Of a stretch of 64,000 nt of DNA, positions 57,711 through 64,000 are shown piece by piece. Where the stretch lies: positions 36,598-100,597 of the forward strand of contig NZ_LRUF01000024.1 of the NCBI RefSeq assembly GCF_001550155.1. The letters run 5' to 3'. Every line of letters starts with the position of its first letter. The stretch's first letter is position 1. Below the pieces are notes generated by a model that did not search any database, had not been told where the DNA came from, and saw nothing but the letters and a program-made list of their open reading frames with translations. Origin of the DNA: Pseudoalteromonas arabiensis (GTDB lineage Bacteria > Pseudomonadota > Gammaproteobacteria > Enterobacterales > Alteromonadaceae). A program made the translations under genes and the position numbers.

Positions 57711-58445
57711 ATGAAAAAGTTAGTTTTAGCCACGGCATTGCTTGGCACAAGTCTTAATGTGATTGCCAATGGTGTATCGACCACCGACGCTGCAGATGCG
57801 CCTATCATCGCTAAATTTGCCGAATTAGGTGTAACCGTAAAGCAAATAAATCCAAGCCCTGTCGCTGGTCTTAAAGAACTGATTACAGATAAAGGGGTAC
57901 TTTACGCAAGCCCTGATGGTCAATTTCTAATGCAAGGCACATTAATTGATTTAGAAAATCGCGTAAACCTTACAGAGCATGCGTTGAGCGATGTACGTAA
58001 AGCGGGTATTGCTGAGTATGAAGATTCAATGATCGTTTATAAAGCAAAGAATGAGAAACATTCTATCACCGTATTTACTGATATCACCTGTGGGTACTGT
58101 CGCAAATTACACCGTGAATTAGATGACTTTTTAGATGCAGGTATCACAGTTAAATACCTTGCTTTCCCACGTGGTGGCTTACGTGGTAAAGGTTACCAAG
58201 ATTTAATGAATGTATGGTGTGCAAAAGACCCCGCTGAAGCGCTTACAGAAGCCAAAGCGGGTGCAGATGTTGCCACTGTTGAAGGGTGTAGTGCGCCAAT
58301 CGCTGAGCATTACCAACTTGGTCAAAGCTTTGGTATGTCGGGTACGCCGGCTATTATTTTAGAAGATGGTACGATGATCCCAGGTTATCAATCAGCAGCG
58401 CAAATCAGCCAAGCACTTGATGCATTGCCAAAAACATCTTCATAA
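57711..58445 (+). CDS. dsbC: Thiol:disulfide interchange protein DsbC
   Basis: A 244-residue periplasmic disulfide isomerase with a signal peptide (about 1-19, ending VIAN). N-terminal dimerisation domain about 25-85, linker, then a thioredoxin fold with the active site CGYC (in TDITCGYCRKLHRE) and cis-Pro motif GTPAII. A second Cys pair (WCAKD and EGCSAP) is conserved. Kept reduced by DsbD. Follows xerD in the classic order. Confidence 0.93.
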   Translation: MKKLVLATALLGTSLNVIANGVSTTDAADAPIIAKFAELGVTVKQINPSPVAGLKELITDKGVLYASPDGQFLMQGTLIDLENRVNLTEHALSDVRKAGIAEYEDSMIVYKAKNEKHSITVFTDITCGYCRKLHRELDDFLDAGITVKYLAFPRGGLRGKGYQDLMNVWCAKDPAEALTEAKAGADVATVEGCSAPIAEHYQLGQSFGMSGTPAIILEDGTMIPGYQSAAQISQALDALPKTSS

Positions 58446-58457
58446 TCTTTTTTATAA

Positions 58458-58486
58458 AAAGGCCTATTTAGGTAGGCCTTTAATCC
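58458..58486 (+). terminator. Terminator-like hairpin after dsbC
   Basis: Stem AAAGGCCTA / TAGGCCTTT with a six-base loop, 13 bases past the dsbC stop. Its T run is short (TTTAAT), so it may only partially stop transcription before recJ. Confidence 0.55.
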
Positions 58487-58516
58487 GCTTTAAGCTAAGA
58501 AAGTAATACGTCCAAC

Positions 58517-60238
58517 ATGGAAAAAATAATCCAAGTTCGCCCTCGTGTTGATGACTCATATCTTCCACATCACTTACATCCTGTTATCAAGCAAATTTAT
58601 GCCTCTCGTCAGGTTCAAGATGCCAAAGAATTAGATAATAGTGCAGCAACATTACATGACTTTAAGCTGTTTAAAGACATAGACAAAGCTGTGTTGTTAT
58701 TACAAGACGCGCTGGCATCACAAAGCCGTGTGCTAATAGTGGGTGACTTTGATGCCGACGGTGCAACGAGCACCGCAACCTTGATGCAAGGTTTGGCTAT
58801 GTTTGGTTTACAGAACCTTGACTATTTAGTGCCGGACAGATTTAGCCTTGGTTATGGTTTGAGCCCTGCACTTGCTGAGCAAATCGTGACAATGCAGCCT
58901 GAGCTGGTGATTACCGTCGATAATGGCATCTCCTGTATTGATGGCATTGCTATTGTAAAGCAAGCAGGTATTAAAGTGCTGGTCACTGATCATCACTTGC
59001 AAGGTGAAGCATTACCAAACGCCGATGCGATAGTAAACCCAAATCGCCATGACTGCTCATTCCCATCAAAATCCATTGCTGGGGTTGGCGTGGCGTTCTA
59101 TTTATTGATTGCACTGCGTAGCCATTTACGTGAACAAGGGTATTTTCGGCATAATCCAATGCCTAATTTGGCCGAATTACTTGATATTGTTGCTCTTGGC
59201 ACCGTTGCTGATGTGGTCGCGCTTGATGCCAATAACCGCACCTTAGTGCATCAAGGTTTAGCACGTATTCGAAGTGGTAAAACACGCCCAGGGATCAGTG
59301 CGTTAATCGAAGTGGCAAATCGCAATGCAGCTCGTTTAAGTGCCAGTGACTTTGGCTTTTCATTGGCGCCACGCTTAAATGCAGCAGGGCGTTTAGATGA
59401 TATGAGTTTAGGCATAGCCTGTTTATTATCAACCGATATAAATCAAGCACGCCGTATTGCCGGCGAGCTTGATAGCCTTAACCATGAGCGCCGTGAAATA
59501 GAGCAGGGCATGCAAACTGAAGCACAAGCCGTACTTGATCGGTTAGCATTTAAAACTGAGTCAGTGCCGGATGCCATTTGTTTATACCAAGCCGATTGGC
59601 ACCAAGGTGTGATAGGCATATTGGCAGGGCGCTTAAAAGAGAAGTATCACCGTCCTACGGTTATTTTTGCAGCTGGCGATAATGGTGAAATAAAAGGTTC
59701 CTGCCGCTCAATTGAAGGGCTGCATATGCGCGATTTACTCGAGCGAGTAAATACCCTGTATCCACATCTTATTAGCAAATTTGGCGGTCATGCTATGGCG
59801 GCGGGGCTGAGTATCAATGAGCAATGCTTTAATGAATTTAAAGCGGTGTTTGAGAAAATGGTGACCGACACACTGACTGATGAGCATAAACAAAGTATTT
59901 TGCTGACCGACGGTGAACTGCCCAATGACTGCTTTTCGATGGAGTTTGCCAATCAGCTAAAAAATGCAGGACCTTGGGGGCAGCAATTTCCCGAGCCTGT
60001 GTTTGAACATGTTTTCGAAGTAATACAGCAGCGTATTGTCGGTGAAAAGCACTTAAAACTGGTTTTAAAGCATCAATCAGGGCGCTTAGTTGACGGTATT
60101 GCATTTGGTGTTGACGTACGTGCATGGCCAGACACTGAAGTGAGGTACGTCAAAGCTGCTTATCAGCTCGATATAAATGAATTCCGTGGCAAATTTTCGT
60201 TACAACTGATTATTCGAGAGCTACAAAAAGTGACATAA
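58517..60238 (+). CDS. recJ: Single-stranded-DNA-specific exonuclease RecJ
   Basis: A 573-residue 5'-3' ssDNA exonuclease used in RecF-pathway repair and mismatch repair. The DHH domain has VGDFDADGATSTA, the metal-binding VTDHHL and the motif GTVADVVAL, followed by LAPRLNAAGRLDDMSLG. The DHHA1 domain (about 350-450) has KFGGHAMAAG. Length matches E. coli RecJ (577). It is in the expected place between dsbC and prfB. Confidence 0.95.
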   Translation: MEKIIQVRPRVDDSYLPHHLHPVIKQIYASRQVQDAKELDNSAATLHDFKLFKDIDKAVLLLQDALASQSRVLIVGDFDADGATSTATLMQGLAMFGLQNLDYLVPDRFSLGYGLSPALAEQIVTMQPELVITVDNGISCIDGIAIVKQAGIKVLVTDHHLQGEALPNADAIVNPNRHDCSFPSKSIAGVGVAFYLLIALRSHLREQGYFRHNPMPNLAELLDIVALGTVADVVALDANNRTLVHQGLARIRSGKTRPGISALIEVANRNAARLSASDFGFSLAPRLNAAGRLDDMSLGIACLLSTDINQARRIAGELDSLNHERREIEQGMQTEAQAVLDRLAFKTESVPDAICLYQADWHQGVIGILAGRLKEKYHRPTVIFAAGDNGEIKGSCRSIEGLHMRDLLERVNTLYPHLISKFGGHAMAAGLSINEQCFNEFKAVFEKMVTDTLTDEHKQSILLTDGELPNDCFSMEFANQLKNAGPWGQQFPEPVFEHVFEVIQQRIVGEKHLKLVLKHQSGRLVDGIAFGVDVRAWPDTEVRYVKAAYQLDINEFRGKFSLQLIIRELQKVT

Positions 60239-60381
60239 AAATATCGTCTTTATCGGCATAAAAGGCTAATAAAACGCTCGGTTTTTTGTTAAAATCGGGC
60301 GTTTTTAATATTTGTAGATAATTTACCGTAATTATTGTCGTAAGCTGTGCGCGGTAAATCAGCCATTTTGGAGTAATGTAC

Positions 60382-61480
60382 ATGTTTGAAGTGAATCCTG
60401 TGATTAACCAGATCAAGGAAATTCGCGAACGTACTGAACTGCTTCGGGGGTACCTTTGACTACCCTCTTAAGAAAGAGCGGTTAGAAGAAGTTAACGCAG
60501 AACTTGAAGATTCAGCAGTATGGAACGAGCCAGAGCGTGCGCAAGCGTTAGGCCGTGAGAAGTCATCACTAGAAGCTATCGTCGAGACCATTGATAATCT
60601 CGTTACGGGCACAGACGATGTTGAAGGTTTAGTTGAACTTGCAGTGGAAGCTGAAGACGAAGAAACTTTCCAAGAAGCTGAAGCTGAACTTGAAGATTTA
60701 AATGCACAACTTGAAAAGCTTGAGTTTCGTCGTATGTTCTCTGGCGAGCAAGATCAAAACGATGCGTACCTTGATTTACAATCAGGCTCAGGCGGTACTG
60801 AAGCACAAGACTGGTGTAACATGTTACTGCGTATGTATTTACGTTGGGGTGAAGCAAAAGGCTTTAAAGTTGAACTCGTTGAAGCAACTGATGGTGATGT
60901 GGCTGGTATCAAGGGCGCAACTGTGCGTTTCGTTGGCGAATATGCATACGGTTGGTTACGTACAGAAACAGGCGTTCACCGTTTAGTGCGTAAGAGCCCG
61001 TTCGACTCAAGTGGTCGTCGTCATACCTCGTTTGCATCGGCATTCGTTTACCCTGAAATCGACGATAATATCGAAATTGATATTAATCCGGCTGACCTAC
61101 GTATTGACGTTTACCGTGCATCTGGTGCCGGTGGTCAGCACGTAAATACCACTGAATCAGCGGTACGTATTACTCACGTGCCAACCAATACGGTTGTTCA
61201 GTGCCAAAATGAGCGTTCACAGCACAAGAATAAAGACCAAGCAATGAAACAGCTAAAAGCGAAATTGTTTGAACTTGAGCTACAAAAGCAAAATGCAGAG
61301 AAACAAAGCCAAGAAGATGCAAAGTCAGACATTGGCTGGGGTAGTCAAATTCGTTCATACGTGCTTGATGACTCGCGCATTAAAGACTTACGTACAGGCG
61401 TTGAAAACCGTAATACTCAAGCGGTTCTTGACGGCGACTTAGATAAATTTATTGAAGCCAGCCTTAAATCTGGCCTATAA
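60382..61480 (+). CDS. prfB: Peptide chain release factor 2 (programmed +1 frameshift)
   Basis: The gene is read in two frames: codons 1-25 from the ATG at 60382 ([14 protein letters not shown]...) to an in-frame TGA at 60457, then +1 frame from 60458 to 61480. The product is 365 residues, the same as E. coli RF2. Stop recognition tripeptide SPF (RKSPFDSSG) and the peptidyl-hydrolysis motif GGQ ([10 protein letters not shown]) are present. RF2 reads UGA and UAA, so low RF2 lets the frameshift occur. Starting the downstream frame alone at 60644 would lose the N-terminus and is wrong. Confidence 0.96.
60444..60460 (+). promoter_or_regulatory. RF2 programmed frameshift signal
   Basis: The sequence CGGGGGTACCTTTGAC contains the internal Shine-Dalgarno-like GGGGG, the slippery CTT codon and the TGA stop followed by C. 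This is the standard autoregulatory layout, and only the TAC (instead of TAT) spacer codon differs from the E. coli form. The ribosome slips +1 from CTT to TTT when RF2 is scarce. Confidence 0.93.
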
Positions 61481-61506
61481 CCACCAAGCTAAAAAAGAGC
61501 TAAAAA

Positions 61507-63042
61507 ATGACTGATCAAATCCAAGACGAAAATAAGTTAATCGCTGAGCGTCGTGGCAAATTAGACGCAATCCGCGAAAATTGCCCTGCCAACGGTCATC
61601 CAAACCAATTCCGTCGTGAACATTACACGGCTGATTTGCAAGCTGAGTTTGGTGATAAATCGAAAGAAGAATTAGTTGCTGAGCAGCACGTTGTATCAGT
61701 AGCAGGTCGTATTCTTGCAAAACGTGGTCCTTTCCTTGCGTTACAAGACATGAAAGGCCAAATTCAAGCGTACGCCTCAAAAGATGTACAAAAAGAATTA
61801 AAAGCAAAATACGGTCAACTTGATATCGGTGACATCATCGGTGTTAAAGGCGCACTAAATAAATCAGGTAAAGGTGACCTATACGTAGAAATGACAGAGT
61901 ACGAGCTACTTACTAAGTCATTACGTCCGTTACCAGAAAAGTTCCATGGTTTATCTGACCAAGAAACTAAATACCGTCAACGTTATGTTGACTTAATCAC
62001 TAACGATGCGACGCGTGAAACATTCCGTATTCGCTCAAAAGTTGTCGAAGGTATCCGTCGTTTCTTAGCTGATCGTGACTTCATGGAAGTTGAAACACCG
62101 ATGCTACAAGTGATCCCAGGTGGTGCGTCTGCACGTCCATTCGTAACACACCACAACGCACTTGATATCGACATGTACTTACGTATTGCCCCTGAGCTTT
62201 ACTTAAAACGTTTAGTTGTTGGTGGTTTTGAGCGTGTATTTGAAATCAACCGTAACTTCCGTAACGAAGGTTTATCAACGCGCCATAACCCAGAATTCAC
62301 CATGATCGAATTCTACCAAGCATACGCTGATTACATTGACCTAATGAATATCACTGAAGACATGCTACGCACTGTTGCGACAGACGTACTTGGTTCACCA
62401 ATTGTTGTTAATACAACGAAAGACGAAAACGGTGAAGTGGTAGATTCAATAGAATATGATTTTGGGAAACCTTTTGCACGCCTAACAATGAGCGAAGCTA
62501 TTCTTAAGTACAATCCAGACTTTGATGCGGCTGTATTTAATGACCCTGAAAATCATTTTGAAGAACTTAAAGCGTACGCTAAGCAAGTACACGTTAAAGT
62601 GCCAGAAAACTGCGTTTGGGGTCCAGGTAAGTTCTTATGTGAAATCTTCGAAGAGACAGCTGAGCACAAGTTAATTCAACCAACTTTCATCACAGCTTAC
62701 CCGTGGGAAGTGTCACCACTTGCACGTCGTAACGATGAAAACCCATTCGTGACTGATCGTTTCGAATTCTTCGTAGGCGGTCGTGAATTAGCCAATGGTT
62801 TCTCTGAGCTTAACGATGCACAAGACCAAGCTGAGCGTTTCTCGCGTCAAGTTGAAGAAAAAGACGCCGGTGATGATGAAGCAATGCACTACGATGAAGA
62901 CTACATCCGTGCATTAGAATACGGCTTACCGCCAACAGCGGGTGAGGGGATTGGTATTGACCGTCTAGTGATGTTATTTACAGACTCACCAACCATTAAA
63001 GACGTGATTTTATTCCCACACATGCGTCCTCAAGCTGACTAA
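61507..63042 (+). CDS. lysS: Lysyl-tRNA synthetase (class II)
   Basis: A 511-residue class II synthetase charging tRNA-Lys. OB-fold anticodon-binding domain about 60-170 ([19 protein letters not shown]). Class II motif 1 region about 185-225 ([15 protein letters not shown]), motif 2 ([21 protein letters not shown]), and motif 3 near the end ([10 protein letters not shown]). It closely follows prfB, and a strong terminator follows its stop. Confidence 0.96.
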   Translation: MTDQIQDENKLIAERRGKLDAIRENCPANGHPNQFRREHYTADLQAEFGDKSKEELVAEQHVVSVAGRILAKRGPFLALQDMKGQIQAYASKDVQKELKAKYGQLDIGDIIGVKGALNKSGKGDLYVEMTEYELLTKSLRPLPEKFHGLSDQETKYRQRYVDLITNDATRETFRIRSKVVEGIRRFLADRDFMEVETPMLQVIPGGASARPFVTHHNALDIDMYLRIAPELYLKRLVVGGFERVFEINRNFRNEGLSTRHNPEFTMIEFYQAYADYIDLMNITEDMLRTVATDVLGSPIVVNTTKDENGEVVDSIEYDFGKPFARLTMSEAILKYNPDFDAAVFNDPENHFEELKAYAKQVHVKVPENCVWGPGKFLCEIFEETAEHKLIQPTFITAYPWEVSPLARRNDENPFVTDRFEFFVGGRELANGFSELNDAQDQAERFSRQVEEKDAGDDEAMHYDEDYIRALEYGLPPTAGEGIGIDRLVMLFTDSPTIKDVILFPHMRPQAD

Positions 63043-63057
63043 TCAGCTAATGTCTTT

Positions 63058-63083
63058 AAAACGCCGCTTTTAAGCGGCGTTTT
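63058..63083 (+). terminator. Rho-independent terminator after lysS
   Basis: Stem AAACGCCGCTT / AAGCGGCGTTT with a short loop and a TTTTG tail, 16 bases past the lysS stop codon. It closes the dsbC-recJ-prfB-lysS block. Confidence 0.88.
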
Positions 63084-63292
63084 GTTATCAGAAAATTCTG
63101 AAATTTTCCGCTTGTCCCCTTACATTCTTTTTTTAATTAGCTGATCTAAAAAGAGTTACAGAATTGCTGTTTTGTAATAGTCACGTATTTTTAACTTTTT
63201 ATTCTAAAGTGTAATTGTAATAGTGTTATTTTTAACCTGATTATGAGAAAATTGCGCGATTATCATCCAATGCGTAAATGGACTTTATAATA

Positions 63293-63490
63293 ATGAAAAA
63301 GAAGCCTTCGCAGTTGTCTACTGAAGCTAATAAAAGCGAGCACCAGCGTGAAGCGTTTTATCGTGCGTGTATTGCTGAATTTCAACAATTGGGTTATCAA
63401 GATCAATATCTCGCAGAAATGACTGATGAGCTAATTCCTTTAACAGGCTTAGATATATTGACTAATAAGGAAAAACCAGCGAAAGACTGA
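63293..63490 (+). CDS. Small hypothetical protein
   Basis: A 65-residue soluble protein (70 if the ATG at 63278 is used). The sequence is charged and helix-rich (EHQREAFYRACIAEFQQLGYQDQYLAEMTDEL) with a Lys-rich start. No family recognised and no strong ribosome site. It lies between the lysS terminator and the tRNA-Ser promoter, so it is monocistronic if real. Confidence 0.55.
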   Translation: MKKKPSQLSTEANKSEHQREAFYRACIAEFQQLGYQDQYLAEMTDELIPLTGLDILTNKEKPAKD

Positions 63491-63561
63491 GCAAAAAATT
63501 GCCTGTTTTTTGTTGTTATGACCATTCTGTGACCATCTACACTATTTTCCTTGAAAAGTGT

Positions 63562-63597
63562 TTGACATATTGCCTGAAATCTTTATTATACGCCCCA
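63562..63597 (+). promoter_or_regulatory. Probable sigma-70 promoter of the tRNA array
   Basis: A consensus -35 TTGACA at 63562-63567 is 16 bases from TATTAT at 63584-63589 (the overlapping TTATAC is an alternative). A GC-rich discriminator (CGCCCC) follows before the start region. That discriminator is typical of stringently controlled stable-RNA promoters. Confidence 0.7.
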
Positions 63598-63603
63598 CAA
63601 GAT

Positions 63604-63696
63604 GGAGAGGTGGCCGAGTGGCCGAAGGCGCTCCCCTGCTAAGGGAGTATAGGGTTTGTAGCTCTATCGAGGGTTCGAATCCCTCCTTCTCCACCA
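63604..63696 (+). tRNA. tRNA-Ser (GCT)
   Basis: A type II tRNA with a long variable arm and encoded CCA. The acceptor GGAGAGG pairs with CTTCTCC. The anticodon loop CTGCTAA carries GCT (Ser). The base before CCA reads A rather than the usual G of tRNA-Ser; that would be the discriminator position 73. First gene of the array. Confidence 0.95.
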
Positions 63697-63730
63697 TTTT
63701 TTAAAATGGTTTTCTTGTAAAGTAAAGAAT

Positions 63731-63807
63731 GGGCGCATAGCTCAGCTGGATAGAGTACCTGGCTACGAACCAGGCGGTCGGAGGTTCGAATCCTCCTGCG
63801 CCCACCA
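63731..63807 (+). tRNA. tRNA-Arg (ACG), copy 1
   Basis: A complete 77-base cloverleaf with encoded CCA. The acceptor GGGCGCA pairs with TGCGCCC; the anticodon loop CTACGAA carries ACG (Arg; A34 is normally modified to inosine). Discriminator A. Identical to copy 2. Confidence 0.96.
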
Positions 63808-63829
63808 TCCTTTACTAAAATCAAAAAGT

Positions 63830-63906
63830 GGGCGCATAGCTCAGCTGGATAGAGTACCTGGCTACGAACCAGGCGGTCGGAGGTTCGAATCCTCCTGCGC
63901 CCACCA
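63830..63906 (+). tRNA. tRNA-Arg (ACG), copy 2
   Basis: Identical in sequence to copy 1 and separated from it by 22 bases. All structural elements are intact, with encoded CCA. Confidence 0.96.
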
Positions 63907-63946
63907 CTTTTGAAAAATCACTGCAAGATTATAAAATGCAATTTGC

Positions 63947-64000
63947 GGACGCGTAGCTCAGCTGGATAGAGTACCTGGCTACGAACCAGGCGGTCGGAGG
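63947..64000 (+). tRNA. tRNA-Arg (ACG), copy 3 (partial, runs off the window)
   Basis: The first 54 bases of a third tRNA-Arg (ACG) gene. Its acceptor 5' arm reads GGACGCG instead of GGGCGCA. From the TAGCTCAG segment through the variable region it equals copies 1 and 2. The 3' acceptor arm is outside the window, so pairing compensation cannot be checked. Confidence 0.9.

Noticed and set aside
60644..61480. Release factor gene starting at the internal ATG at 60644
   Set aside because: The real gene starts at 60382 and uses a +1 frameshift; the internal start would lose about 87 N-terminal residues.
1..64000. CRISPR array
   Set aside because: No regular short direct repeats with unique spacers were seen; the tandem tRNA-Arg copies are the only regularly spaced repeats.

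Overview
The window looks like the chromosome of a marine gammaproteobacterium of the order Alteromonadales, most like Pseudoalteromonas. The base composition is AT-rich. Gene order follows gammaproteobacterial patterns (fldB-xerD-dsbC-recJ-prfB-lysS, srmB/trmN6 divergent, ytjB/serB divergent, holD-like/rimI), and a complete proteobacterial dedicated sortase locus is present. The genus is inferred from these features; no search was run.

Region by region. 1-1.8 kb: the 3' part of the sigma-54 response regulator glrR, a DUF1543 gene and two very small genes. 1.9-8.2 kb: the dedicated sortase system, with a histidine kinase and response regulator (pdsS, pdsR) divergent from an OmpA-like protein (pdsO), a VIT/von Willebrand A sortase substrate and a class GN sortase. 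8.1-27.1 kb: mostly core metabolism and information genes (DMT transporter, proB, gltX, two DEAD-box or GGDEF pairs, an MTHFR-like enzyme, an M16 protease, cysE, xseA, guaB-guaA). 27.1-37.1 kb: an accessory interval between guaA and tRNA-Trp. It starts with about 2 kb of gene-poor sequence that includes a decayed IS3-family transposase. A 1702-residue Ig-like lipoprotein, a second gene-poor spacer, and a divergent FAD monooxygenase/LysR pair follow. 37.1-64 kb: core genome again (tRNA-Trp, holD-like, rimI, a hybrid sensor kinase, prfC, argS, pdxH, tatD, ytjB, serB, a double-PilZ protein, radA, srmB, trmN6, fldB to lysS). It ends in a tRNA-Ser/tRNA-Arg array that runs off the right edge.

How genes work together. 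PdsR/PdsS probably control the divergent pdsO-target-sortase operon, whose only evident substrate is the adjacent VIT/VWA protein with an LPQTDG sorting signal. guaB and guaA give the two steps from IMP to GMP. XerD, RecJ and DsbC are encoded in an ancestral cluster with RF2, which carries the classic autoregulatory frameshift. Four c-di-GMP-linked proteins (two diguanylate cyclases with intact inhibitory sites, a double-PilZ protein, and possibly outputs of the hybrid kinase) are scattered rather than clustered.

The points most worth a second look are the sortase locus with its repeated TTGCC motifs and the antisense overlap at the sortase active site. Others are the large Ig-like lipoprotein with a cysteine-rich tail inside a decayed mobile-element interval, the structured repeat between argS and pdxH, and the inverted/direct repeats in front of cysE.
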